A stretch of 64,000 bases of DNA from NCBI RefSeq assembly GCF_900182555.1, contig NZ_FXTH01000016.1, forward strand, positions 1-64,000, in the 5' to 3' direction. This DNA comes from Fodinibius sediminis (GTDB taxonomy: Bacteria; Bacteroidota; Rhodothermia; Balneolales; Balneolaceae). Below the pieces are notes generated by a model, which did no database searches, was not told where the DNA came from, and was given only the letters and a program-made list of their open reading frames with translations. The first letter of the stretch is position 1. The number at the start of each line of letters is the position of its first letter. This document shows positions 18,066 through 27,103 of the stretch, in pieces. Made by a program: the position numbers and the translations under genes.

Positions 18066-18778
18066 ATGAAGAAAGGTTTTCTCGTTCCGGTTCTTTTGTC
18101 TGTTCTATTTTTCTCTCTGTCAGCCCAGCAAGAAGAGCTTTGACCAGAGGCACAGCTCGGCCTCATCACTGCCTCACCGGGCAATGAACTCTATACAATT
18201 TTTGGCCACACCGGCCTGCGGATTGCCGGCACGGCCAATCACATCGACCGCACCTATAACTACGGCACCTTCGATTTTGATACCGATGGCTTCTACCGGA
18301 AATTCGCCCTTGGCAACCTGCAGTATTTCCTTTTAGTAAACCGTTACGAAAGGGCAAAACCAGTCTACCTGAAGGCCGGGCGCGCCATCACCGAGCAGTG
18401 GATAAATCTAAGCCCGGAGCAAACCCAATTACTGTCCCGCTATTTAGAAAACAACGCAAAACCCGAAAACCGGTACTATTCTTAAGTTCTTTTATGATAA
18501 CTGTACCACCCGAGTATATGAGACCCTTAACCAAATGGAACTGGAATATTGTATGGTCTGCTTCGGGCCTGCCGGCTTTTATATTTTCTTTTGCGGGTAG
18601 TAAACAACTTTCAAGAAGTTATAAGGTGTTTTTGGTACTATATGCAGCAATTCTTCTCCTCTTTCTGCTAAGCTGGTCAATAATTTCTCAACAGAGACCC
18701 TATGCAATTTTACCTCTTCTTTTATTGTTGGGATTTCTTAGTATCAAAAAGCATTCCGAATCACTTAATTCGGAATGA
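18066..18778 (+). pseudogene. decayed DUF4105 membrane protein gene
   Basis: ATG 18066 opens a signal peptide (GFLVPVLLSVLFFSLSAQ), then an in-frame TGA interrupts the frame after EEL. It continues with ITASPGNELYTIFGHTGLRI and YNYGTFDFDTDGFYRKFALG, the DUF4105 signature. A stop at 18483 follows; a +1 frame then gives KFFYDNCTTRVYETL, the family's DNCTTR motif, and a third frame gives a hydrophobic C-terminus (TKWNWNIVWSASGLPAFIF and two more helices) like the family's membrane domain. The middle is missing. One stop, two frameshifts and an internal deletion make this a pseudogene. The family is a Bacteroidota envelope protein. Confidence 0.75.
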
Positions 18779-18998
18779 GTTGAGTTGATGCGTTATGGGC
18801 TTGTCAATCATCTACTTGTTCAGAAGTTTGGAAACGTTGAGATAACTGCTCTGAACCCAGATATTTTTATTAACAAAACCAATAAATATGAGTCTCAAAG
18901 ATTTTAGTGGTAATTTAGAATTGAAGTGGGAGGATTTATACAGGTGGCCCTATGTATGAATTTTACTTGTGCACATTAATCAACGAATATTTATTTCA

Positions 18999-19418
18999 AT
19001 GAAGATGACTACCCATGAGCAACGATTACAGAGCAGAAATATACAACCGACCGCTATGCGCATGCGGATTCTTAGCTTCATGGCTGAAACTAAGTCGGTT
19101 TTAAGTCTGTCAGATCTTGAAGAAAAGTTTACCCATGCAGATCGGACAACACTTTACCGTACATTAAAAACATTTTTGGAACATGGTTTGGTGCATCAAA
19201 TCCACGATTCAAGTGGCATAGCAAAATATGCTCTTTGTTCTGAAAACTGCACGTGTTCGTATCCAGATGATGTACATGTTCATTTCTATTGTTCATCTTG
19301 TGAACAGACGTTTTGTTTTCCTCACCTAGGTATTCCTGATTACGACCTGCCTGAAAAATTCATCCCCTCTTATGGTAATTTTGTGATTACCGGGCGCTGC
19401 CCTTCGTGTTCTTCATGA
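18999..19418 (+). CDS. Fur-family metal-responsive repressor
   Basis: About 139 residues from ATG 18999 (GTG 18969 is also in frame). The winged helix (MRMRILSFMAETKSVLSLSDLEEKF, shown here by its first part MRMRILSFMAETK) and TTLYRTLKTFLEHGLVHQI are typical of Fur/Zur. The C-terminal domain has HVHFYCSSCEQTFCF and ITGRCPSCSS, two CxxC pairs that hold structural zinc. Metal specificity (Fe, Zn or other) cannot be fixed. It stands just before the second RND efflux operon, and two Fur-box-like palindromes lie between its stop and that operon, so it probably controls it. Confidence 0.88.
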   Translation: MKMTTHEQRLQSRNIQPTAMRMRILSFMAETKSVLSLSDLEEKFTHADRTTLYRTLKTFLEHGLVHQIHDSSGIAKYALCSENCTCSYPDDVHVHFYCSSCEQTFCFPHLGIPDYDLPEKFIPSYGNFVITGRCPSCSS

Positions 19419-19443
19419 TCTTTGCAATTGAGTTGCATTACAT

Positions 19444-19479
19444 ATAATGCTATTATCTGAGGTTTGCTTAATCATTATA
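19444..19479 (+). promoter_or_regulatory. two Fur-box-like sites before the second efflux operon
   Basis: ATAATGCTATTAT (19444-19456) has ATAAT/ATTAT arms, and TTAATCATTATA (19468-19479) matches half and centre of the classical Fur box. They lie 11-46 bp before the GTG at 19490 and 26-61 bp after the fur-like gene. Operator function is inferred from position and similarity. Confidence 0.45.
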
Positions 19480-19489
19480 CTTTACAGAC

Positions 19490-19924
19490 GTGCACTTTTT
19501 TAGGACATATGTAAGGAGATTTAATTTTGCGATAACTGCAATTTTTATTTTTTCATGGGTAGGATTTTCCCTCCTTTTACCTCTAAGTGTTTCTGCATTA
19601 GCAAATACTCATGTTGTATCCTCTATTTACAATACAGACAAAGGTTGTTTTGATATTGTGTTAGCACATTCTGAAAAATCTAACTCAGAATACAACAAAG
19701 TTGAACAAAAAAAACACCTTCAATTTCAAAACCAGTGCTGCTATGATGATGCGAGGATAAGAAATGAGTGCCCAGACTGCACTATTGCGTTACCAACTTT
19801 TTCTTATTTGCTTGGCAACTATGTTGGGCCTGGTTTTCAATTTACGACATCTATATACCTTAAAAACGGCTTATTCTCTCCCGCAACTCTTAAGGTTATT
19901 AAAGTCACTCAACTCCTAATTTAA
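19490..19924 (+). CDS. secreted or membrane hypothetical protein before second RND operon
   Basis: 144 residues from GTG 19490. An N-terminal hydrophobic stretch (FAITAIFIFSWVGFSLLLPL) acts as signal or anchor. Four or five cysteines follow (KGCFDI, NQCCYDD, NECPDC), a spacing that could bind metal. The C-terminus ends LKVIKVTQLLI. It shares its plan and position with the protein at 3042. Both stand directly before heavy-metal RND genes, suggesting a helper role in efflux such as periplasmic metal capture; this is inference. No characterised family is recognised. Confidence 0.6.
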   Translation: MHFFRTYVRRFNFAITAIFIFSWVGFSLLLPLSVSALANTHVVSSIYNTDKGCFDIVLAHSEKSNSEYNKVEQKKHLQFQNQCCYDDARIRNECPDCTIALPTFSYLLGNYVGPGFQFTTSIYLKNGLFSPATLKVIKVTQLLI

Positions 19925-20073
19925 TACCTTCCTTTCTCTATTTAGCAGAAACAAACTCTGCCCCATTCATTTTCTTAACGGACTGCATAACCGTGGGTCA
20001 ACAATAGGTTTCAGCCATTGTATTTGAATAAGACCGGCATTAACGGTAAATCTATATTCACACAGCTATCAAC

Positions 20074-23000
20074 ATGATCAACAAAATTATTGCCTTTTCA
20101 ATTAAGAACAAGTTCATCATCGGCTTGTTCATTCTGACTCTTATAGGAGTAGGAATATATTCCATGATGACCATCAATCTGGGATCGGTTCCTGATATTA
20201 CAAACAACCAAGTGCAGGTGATTACGGTATCGGAAAATTTATCCACCGAAGATATCGAACAATTTGTAACCTATCCCGTGGAGCTTGCGATGGGAAACCT
20301 GCCCGGAGTAACTGAAATCCGTTCGGTATCCCGATTTGGCTTATCCGTGGTTACCATCGTTTTCGAAGATGATATGGGGACCTATTTACCCCGGCAACTG
20401 GTACAGGAAAAACTAAGTGAACTGGGTGAAACGATTCCCGAGAATTTTGGAAGTCCATCCATGGGGCCCATTTCAAGCGGATTGGGCCAAATTTACGAGT
20501 ATTCCATTGAGATCGATCCTGCATACGAAGACCAATACACGCCCAATGAACTCCGCACAATTCAGGATTGGATCATCAAGCGCCAAATGGTGCTTTTAGA
20601 CGGCGTGGTAGAGGTTAACTCCTTTGGCGGCGGCATCAAGCAATACGAAGTGGCCATAAATCCTGAAAAGCTAAACGCTATGGGAGTCAGTATTTCAGAA
20701 GTGTATGAGGCAATGTCCCGGAATAATGTGAATACCGGCGGGGCCTACATTGAGAAAAACAGGATGGCTAATTTTATCCGTGGTGAAGGCTTGGTACGTA
20801 GTCTTGACGACATAGGAAATATCGTCGTAAAGAACGAAAATGGACTACCTGTTCTGGTCAGGGACGTAGCGGAAGATGTTACATATGGAACACAAATTCG
20901 GTATGGGGCTTTTACGCAGGATGGTGAAGAAGCGGTAGGTGGCATCATTATGATGTTGAAAGGGGCAAACCCGAATGCAACCATTCAGAATGTCCAGGAA
21001 AGAATTGCTGAAATTCAAAAGTCGCTGCCAGAAGGCTTAAAAATTGAGCCTTTCCTCGACCGAAGTGCACTCATCGAGCGAACCACCAGCACGGTTACCA
21101 CAAACCTGGTGGAAGGTGCATTGATCGTAGTTTTCGTATTGGTAATACTCTTAGGCAGTTTGCGCGGAGGATTGATTACTGCCTCGTTAATCCCGCTCTC
21201 CCTGCTTTTTGCTTTTATCATGATGAAGGCCACCGGGGTGTGGGCCAATCTCATGAGCCTTGGCGCCATCGATTTCGGTATCATTGTTGACGGGGCTGTT
21301 ATTATTGTTGAAGGCACCGTGCATGAAATTGAAAAAAGGCTGAAGTCCAATAAACAGGCTTTCAGTAAAACAGAAATGAATGAAATTGCCTATAAGGCAA
21401 GCACTACCATGATGAATGCTGCGTTCTTTGGTCAGTTGATAATATTGATTGTATTTGCTCCTATCCTGTTTCTGAAAGGGGTAGAAGGCAAGATGTTCCG
21501 TCCTATGGCATTCACCTTTGGGTTTGCTGTATTAGGCGCCATTATTTTGTGCCTGACCTATGTTCCAATGGTCTCGGCACTGTTTATGAAACCCTCACAA
21601 AATAAACAAGGATGGTTTGCCCGGTTTGAGCGGGGCCTTGATCGTGTCAGCAACAAACTTATATCCTTTATTCAGAAGGGCTACGATCCGCTTATCCAAT
21701 GGTCGTTAAAGCGAAAAGCCGTTGTGATTGTAGTTGCCATACTGCTTTTCGGCGCTGCCATGTTCACGTTTTTGAGAATGGGCGGGGAATTTATTCCACA
21801 ATTGGATGAAGGGGACATCGCCATGCAGGCCTTGATCCGTCCCGGCAGTGGATTAACGGAAGCGATTGATCAATCCAAAAAAATTGAGACTACGCTGTTG
21901 GAAGAATTTCCGGAGATAGAAACAGTAACCGCTCGCATAGGGGTTGCTGATATTCCCACGGATCCTATGCCTATGGATATTGCGGATATGTATATCATTC
22001 TGGAAAAGAATCAAGACAATTGGGTCTCTGCCGAATCTAAAGAAGAACTGATAGAAAATATAAAGAGCAAACTCGATAAGACCATGGTCGGTGTAAATTT
22101 TGTTTTCACCCAGCCGGTTGAGCTCAGGTTTAATGAACTTCTGGAAGGAGTACGAGAAGACATCGCCGTAAAACTATACGGAGACGATATAGACGTACTG
22201 GCGGAAAAAGTTCAGGAAATGGCTCAAATAATCCAGACTATTCCGGGGGTGGGTGATGTGAGTCCCGAGCGTACGGCCGGGCTTCCTCAAATGACCGTCC
22301 GGTATGACCGGCAAAAAGTGGCTCAGTACGGATTGGATATTACAAAGCTTAACCAGTACATAAGTTCTGCCTTTGCCGGAGGTGTTGCCGGAGTGGTATT
22401 TGAAGGCGAAAGACGATTTGATCTGGTGATCCGCTTTGATGAAGCCTATCGTACCGGTATCGAGGATATTCGCAACCTGTATGTAGATCTGGAAAACGGA
22501 GCACAAGTGCCTGTTAAAGAAATAGCAGATATCAGTTATCAGCCCGGTCCAATGCAGATTTCGCGGGATAACACCTTTCGAAGAAGCTATGTTGGTGTGA
22601 ATACCCGGGGACGAGATGTGGAATCGGTGGTATTGGATATTCAGAAGAAACTGGAAGCCGAATTGAATCTGCCGCCGGGCTACTACATTACCTACGGGGG
22701 TGAATTTGAGAACCTGCAACGGGCCAAGAACCGATTGGCTATTGTAGTGCCTATAGCCCTGTTTCTTATCTTTGTGCTGCTGTACTTCGCGCTTAAATCG
22801 TTCTCACAGTCGGTAATGATCTATCTGGCTATTCCCCTTGCTTCTATTGGAGGGGTCTTTTTCCTGGCTTTACGTGGAATGGACTTCAGTATTTCTGCCG
22901 GAGTTGGTTTCATTGTATTGTTCGGAGTGGCTGTGCTAAACGGCCTTGTGCTCGTCAGCCGTTTTAATTCATTAAAAATCGAAGGTGTTATGGATTTACA

Positions 23001-24474
23001 AGAACGAATTTTGACAGGTACCAAAGAGCGACTTCGACCCATTTTGTTGACCGCCACGGCGGCCATCATGGGCTTTACTCCGATGGCGTTTTCAACCACA
23101 GCCGGTGCTGAAGTACAGCGGCCGCTGGCCACAGTTGTCATTGGCGGGTTAATAAGCGCCACACTGCTTACGTTGGTCGTGCTGCCCATCCTGTATGCGT
23201 ACATAGAAAAGCGTAAAATGAGAAAACACAAGCTGGGTAGTACTTCTATGGCCTCCGTTATGTTGCTTATTTTGGGTGGAAGCCTGTTACTTTCGCCTGA
23301 TTCTATGCAGGCCCAGGAACGTGTGCTGAATGATACCCTACCCCAACTTGGGCTGGAGCAGGCCGTCCAGCAAGCGCTGAAAAATTATCCTTCTCTTCAG
23401 GCGGCCAAGCTTGAAATTGAGAACAGAAAAACACTTCAAAAAACAGCCTGGGACTTCGGCGATACCAACCTCTTTACCGGAAGTGAAGAATTCGGCAACG
23501 GTTCGGATGGTGTTACCACAAAATTTGGTGTTCAACAGCAGTTTGATCTGTTTGGTGTTTTGCCAAGATTAAACCATCAGAAAGAACAGACACAACTTGC
23601 CCGTTTGAACTATGATCTATCAGAGTTAGAACTCCGGCTCAGGGTAAAACAGGACTGGGCAATGGTTTTCACCACTAAACAACAATATGAGATCTATAAT
23701 CGCCTGAACCAGCAGTTCAGGGATATTGCCAGGGCCGCTGAATTAAAACTTAAGACGGAGGAAATTTCCCGGCTGGGATATCTGAATATCATGAATCAGG
23801 CTAACCAAATTGCCATAGAATCCGAACAGGCTTACCGTGATTACGGTGCTGCTGTTCGTGCTTTTAACAAATGGTTTGAGGGGGATTCGTTATACACGGT
23901 TCAAAGTGCTTCAGCCGAACAGCTCGTACAACCTTTACAGGCAGATTCCACATTCAGCCATCCGCTGATTGCTTTTTATCAACAAAGGATTGATGTGGCG
24001 GAGGCATTGATTAAAGAACAAAGAAGTCAGTTTCTCCCCCGTTTTCAAGCCAGTTATGGCTGGCAGGAAATAGCCGGGCAAGGTGGGTTTAATTCCTATG
24101 AGATTGGGGTCAGCCTCCCCATATTCTTCTGGTCGAAGGCAGGGAAAACGCAATCCGCCCGGATTGAACGAAATATTGCCCGTCAAAACCTGTACCAGGC
24201 TCAGCGAGAATTCAACAGTACCTATAGCAGTATCCGGGAAAACCATGAGAAATGGTTGCGCTCGTGGAAATATTACCGACAGGAAGCACTCCCTCTTGCC
24301 AAAGAACAACGAAAAGGTGCCATTACCTCCTATGAAGAAGGAGCCATAGGCTATGTGGTATTTCTTCAAAGCATCAGAGACGCTATCCGCATCGAAATTG
24401 ACTCATGGAACGCCTTTGGTAATTATCTGAATAGCCAATTCCAGTTAGAATACTACCTCAACAAAACTCAATAA
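20074..24474 (+). CDS. CzcA-type RND pump fused to TolC-like outer-membrane factor
   Basis: 1466 residues. Residues 1-1040 are a complete HME-RND pump with twelve predicted helices; helix IV reads LGAIDFGIIVDGAVIIVEG, the DFG..VDGA..E pattern of zinc/cobalt/cadmium pumps. Near residue 1049 a second start-like segment (MRKHKLGSTSMASVMLL then a hydrophobic run ending MQAQ) looks like a signal peptide, and residues 1086-1466 are an outer-membrane factor of the CzcC kind. The frame is continuous. This fusion is known in Bacteroidota; the internal signal suggests cleavage or a membrane hairpin placing the factor outside. The adaptor follows 22 bp downstream. Confidence 0.92.
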   Translation: MINKIIAFSIKNKFIIGLFILTLIGVGIYSMMTINLGSVPDITNNQVQVITVSENLSTEDIEQFVTYPVELAMGNLPGVTEIRSVSRFGLSVVTIVFEDDMGTYLPRQLVQEKLSELGETIPENFGSPSMGPISSGLGQIYEYSIEIDPAYEDQYTPNELRTIQDWIIKRQMVLLDGVVEVNSFGGGIKQYEVAINPEKLNAMGVSISEVYEAMSRNNVNTGGAYIEKNRMANFIRGEGLVRSLDDIGNIVVKNENGLPVLVRDVAEDVTYGTQIRYGAFTQDGEEAVGGIIMMLKGANPNATIQNVQERIAEIQKSLPEGLKIEPFLDRSALIERTTSTVTTNLVEGALIVVFVLVILLGSLRGGLITASLIPLSLLFAFIMMKATGVWANLMSLGAIDFGIIVDGAVIIVEGTVHEIEKRLKSNKQAFSKTEMNEIAYKASTTMMNAAFFGQLIILIVFAPILFLKGVEGKMFRPMAFTFGFAVLGAIILCLTYVPMVSALFMKPSQNKQGWFARFERGLDRVSNKLISFIQKGYDPLIQWSLKRKAVVIVVAILLFGAAMFTFLRMGGEFIPQLDEGDIAMQALIRPGSGLTEAIDQSKKIETTLLEEFPEIETVTARIGVADIPTDPMPMDIADMYIILEKNQDNWVSAESKEELIENIKSKLDKTMVGVNFVFTQPVELRFNELLEGVREDIAVKLYGDDIDVLAEKVQEMAQIIQTIPGVGDVSPERTAGLPQMTVRYDRQKVAQYGLDITKLNQYISSAFAGGVAGVVFEGERRFDLVIRFDEAYRTGIEDIRNLYVDLENGAQVPVKEIADISYQPGPMQISRDNTFRRSYVGVNTRGRDVESVVLDIQKKLEAELNLPPGYYITYGGEFENLQRAKNRLAIVVPIALFLIFVLLYFALKSFSQSVMIYLAIPLASIGGVFFLALRGMDFSISAGVGFIVLFGVAVLNGLVLVSRFNSLKIEGVMDLQERILTGTKERLRPILLTATAAIMGFTPMAFSTTAGAEVQRPLATVVIGGLISATLLTLVVLPILYAYIEKRKMRKHKLGSTSMASVMLLILGGSLLLSPDSMQAQERVLNDTLPQLGLEQAVQQALKNYPSLQAAKLEIENRKTLQKTAWDFGDTNLFTGSEEFGNGSDGVTTKFGVQQQFDLFGVLPRLNHQKEQTQLARLNYDLSELELRLRVKQDWAMVFTTKQQYEIYNRLNQQFRDIARAAELKLKTEEISRLGYLNIMNQANQIAIESEQAYRDYGAAVRAFNKWFEGDSLYTVQSASAEQLVQPLQADSTFSHPLIAFYQQRIDVAEALIKEQRSQFLPRFQASYGWQEIAGQGGFNSYEIGVSLPIFFWSKAGKTQSARIERNIARQNLYQAQREFNSTYSSIRENHEKWLRSWKYYRQEALPLAKEQRKGAITSYEEGAIGYVVFLQSIRDAIRIEIDSWNAFGNYLNSQFQLEYYLNKTQ

Positions 24475-24496
24475 CAGCTTTTAAATCAATAAAGAA

Positions 24497-25696
24497 ATGA
24501 ATACTCCAAATATATATGTAATCTTACTGGCTTTCCTGGCATCTGTTTTTACAGCCTGTGGAGAGACCAACACCGATGAAAATGAACAAGTTGTCACAGA
24601 GCTTGCCGGTGTGGTTGAGGCAGAAGAAAATATGGTTCATTTGTCGGGGCTGAAATTCAACAGCCTTGGAATGAAATTGGATACCTTGTCCCTGCGCTTT
24701 CTCTCAGAGAGTGTTGAAGCAAATGGCCAGCTGGAAGTCCCCCCACAACATGAGGCAACCGTAACCGCGGTTTTGGGAGGTAATATTGGTTCTATAGAGG
24801 TTATTGAGGGAGATCAGGTGTCAAAAAATCAGACTCTTGCCTTCCTTTCCCATCCCAATTTAACCAAGGTTCAAACCGAATATGTGCGGTTATACCAGCG
24901 CATGTTGTTTTTAGATCAGGAATTCCAGCGGCAGACAAGGTTATATGATGAAGAGGTAGGCTCCGGCCAAACCTACCAACAGACAAAAGCTGAATATGAA
25001 TCGGTTAAGGCGGAGGTCAAGGGATATGAAGCCCAGCTGACTCAGCTTAACCTGGATGTTGAACAAATACGAAACGGCGATATTTATTCGTCGGTGCCGG
25101 TAGTCAGCCCTATAGATGGGTATATCGAAAAGGTTCAGATTCAAATTGGTCAGTACGTGGATCCTCAAACAACCATGTTCGAAATTGTGGATAATGAGCA
25201 CGTCCATGCTGACTTGATGGTCTTCGAAAAAGACGTCCATAAAGTAAAAAAAGGCCAACCCATCTCTTTTACCGTTCAATCTGTACCGGATCAAGTACTT
25301 ACGGCTACTATTTATTCGGTGGGCAAACAGTTTGAACAAAATCCAAGGGCTGTGCACGTACACGCCGAAATTGATCAGAAAGAGAGCTTCCTGATTCCGG
25401 GAATGTATATCAACGGTACGATTCACACAGCAGAAAATAAAGTCCTTGCTTTACCCGAAAATGCCATTGTTGAGGACGAGGGTAAAACCTACCTATTCAC
25501 CGCAGAACAACAAGAGGAAAACGGAAATACCGAATGGTCTTTCACTCCGGTAGAAATTATGACCGGCATTGAGGAAGACGGTTGGGTAGAAGTGAAACTG
25601 TTAGAACAATTGCCGGATGGAGCACGTGTAGCTTGGAACAATGCCTACTACCTGATTTCTGAAATGAAGAAAAGCCAGACTTCGCACGATGATTAA
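24497..25696 (+). CDS. czcB: CzcB-like periplasmic adaptor of the second RND pump
   Basis: 399-residue membrane-fusion protein with a lipobox (FTACG at about residues 17-21). It shows the lipoyl half-motif (TAVLGGNIGSIEVIEGDQV), a coiled-coil hairpin, SPIDGYIEKVQIQIGQYV and a beta-barrel region (FTVQSVPDQVLTATIYSVGK). It lacks the His-rich linker of the first operon's adaptor. It follows the fused pump/outer-membrane factor and is followed by a strong stem-loop and a PII-like gene. It bridges the pump and the channel in the periplasm. Confidence 0.9.
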   Translation: MNTPNIYVILLAFLASVFTACGETNTDENEQVVTELAGVVEAEENMVHLSGLKFNSLGMKLDTLSLRFLSESVEANGQLEVPPQHEATVTAVLGGNIGSIEVIEGDQVSKNQTLAFLSHPNLTKVQTEYVRLYQRMLFLDQEFQRQTRLYDEEVGSGQTYQQTKAEYESVKAEVKGYEAQLTQLNLDVEQIRNGDIYSSVPVVSPIDGYIEKVQIQIGQYVDPQTTMFEIVDNEHVHADLMVFEKDVHKVKKGQPISFTVQSVPDQVLTATIYSVGKQFEQNPRAVHVHAEIDQKESFLIPGMYINGTIHTAENKVLALPENAIVEDEGKTYLFTAEQQEENGNTEWSFTPVEIMTGIEEDGWVEVKLLEQLPDGARVAWNNAYYLISEMKKSQTSHDD

Positions 25697-25706
25697 CAAA
25701 AACTAT

Positions 25707-25746
25707 TCCTGCAAAGCCATATTTGTGTTTTTATGGCTTTGCAGGA
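25707..25746 (+). promoter_or_regulatory. strong stem-loop between adaptor and PII-like gene
   Basis: A perfect 14-bp stem TCCTGCAAAGCCAT (25707-25720) and ATGGCTTTGCAGGA (25733-25746) with a 12-nt loop fills most of the 72-bp gap. Only TTAATA follows, so it is a partial terminator or an mRNA-stability element. It lies at the same place relative to the PII-like gene as the hairpin in the first operon. Confidence 0.65.
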
Positions 25747-25768
25747 TTAATACATAAACCACAGTATC

Positions 25769-26098
25769 ATGAAAGAAATCAAAGCCTTTATAAAACCAAA
25801 CAGAGTAGAAAATGTAGTTGCAGCTCTCCAAGAAGCAGGACATGAAAGTGTTACGCTTTCCAAAGGAGAAGGTACCGGAGCATACAAACAGAAAGATGCG
25901 TCCCCATCGCTGGATTTTCACTTTACGGACAGTCCGGTGGTAAAATTGGAGCTGGTATGTCAGTGCGATGAATCCGATAACGTTGTTCAACTTATCTGTG
26001 CCAATGCCCAAACGCCGGAACGCAGTGACGGCATCATTTACGTTACGGAGATTCAAAAAGCATTTAGAATCAAAACTTGTGAGCCTTTTGATAAATAA
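25769..26098 (+). CDS. PII-like signalling protein, second copy
   Basis: 109 residues. It opens with MKEIKAFIKPNRVENVVAAL, typical of PII, and has the central strand LDFHFTDSPVVKLELVCQCD and SDGIIYVTEIQKAFRIKTCE in place of the classical C signature. The T-loop is short (EGTGAYKQKDAS) and has no uridylylation tyrosine in the usual context. It differs from the copy at 9562 and contains cysteines (CQCD, ICAN, KTCE) that could bind metal. Its place after an RND adaptor supports a role in metal efflux rather than nitrogen control. Confidence 0.82.
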   Translation: MKEIKAFIKPNRVENVVAALQEAGHESVTLSKGEGTGAYKQKDASPSLDFHFTDSPVVKLELVCQCDESDNVVQLICANAQTPERSDGIIYVTEIQKAFRIKTCEPFDK

Positions 26099-26157
26099 AA
26101 ACAGATGATTCTTTCTCACGATTAATTGAAATTATGTATGCTTAAGTAAATTTAGCC

Positions 26158-26949
26158 ATGAAAAAATCCACATTTAACATTCCGCAAATGGATTGCTCGG
26201 CCGAAGAGCAAATGATTCGAATGAAGTTGGAAGGTATTGAGGAGGTCCAATCACTAAACTTTAATATTCCGAATCGAACATTAGAAGTGTATCACAAGAA
26301 TAGTCACAATGAGATTGAGCAAGCCCTTGATCCCTTGAATTTGGGGTCCAAGTTGGATTCAACTGAAGAGGCAACTGAGGTATCTTTTTCTAATGAGAAG
26401 AAACAGAAAAAGATATTATGGTGGGTGCTGGGGATTAACCTAAGCTTTTTTATCATAGAAATGACAGGGGGATGGATTGTCAACTCTATGGGGTTGATTG
26501 CAGATTCACTGGATATGCTGGCAGACGCCTCCGTATACGGGCTTAGCCTGTTTGCAGTCGGTAGTGCCGTTGCCAGGAAAAAGAAAGTGGCTAAAATAAG
26601 CGGCTATCTTCAGATGGGCCTGGCGTCTTTGGGCTTTTTAGAGGTGCTACGTAGGTTTTTCGGTGTGGGAGACATGCCGGTTTTTCAATGGATGATTATC
26701 ATTGCCTCCATTGCTCTGGCCGGAAATATGGCAACACTCTGGCTCATCAATAAAGCGAATAGTCAGGAAGCTCATATGAAAGCAAGTTCTATTTTTACCT
26801 CGAATGATATTATCGTCAATGGTGGGGTTATCGTAGCGGGTATTCTTGTTTTTATATTTGATTCAAGATGGCCTGATCTGCTTATTGGTGCCATTGTTTT
26901 CAGTTTCGTTATGCGTGGTGCGATTAGAATTCTCAACTTATCAAAATAG
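26158..26949 (+). CDS. CDF-like cation transporter with HMA-like N-terminus
   Basis: 263 residues. Residues 1-70 form an HMA-like domain whose motif reads PQMDCSAEEQM (one Cys where the classical motif has two). Then come about six helices of the cation diffusion facilitator type: IADSLDMLADASVYGLSLF gives the first metal-binding helix with three acidic residues; the partner helix reads ASSIFTSNDIIVNGGVI, where the second family aspartate is Asn. The C-terminal cytoplasmic domain of CDF exporters is absent. It may export divalent metal ions. It is last in the Fur-flanked operon, 59 bp after the PII-like gene. Confidence 0.82.
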   Translation: MKKSTFNIPQMDCSAEEQMIRMKLEGIEEVQSLNFNIPNRTLEVYHKNSHNEIEQALDPLNLGSKLDSTEEATEVSFSNEKKQKKILWWVLGINLSFFIIEMTGGWIVNSMGLIADSLDMLADASVYGLSLFAVGSAVARKKKVAKISGYLQMGLASLGFLEVLRRFFGVGDMPVFQWMIIIASIALAGNMATLWLINKANSQEAHMKASSIFTSNDIIVNGGVIVAGILVFIFDSRWPDLLIGAIVFSFVMRGAIRILNLSK

Positions 26950-27103
26950 CATGGATCCTCAGGATGGTTTGCTATAACCACATCGGCCCATCCGGACGAG
27001 AAAATAAACTTAGTTGTCCATCAAATTCTCTGACCGCTATTTAGAATTTTTGCTGTCAACTACCTATATTTAGACTTATTTTAAATAGTAAAATACAGCG
27101 CGA

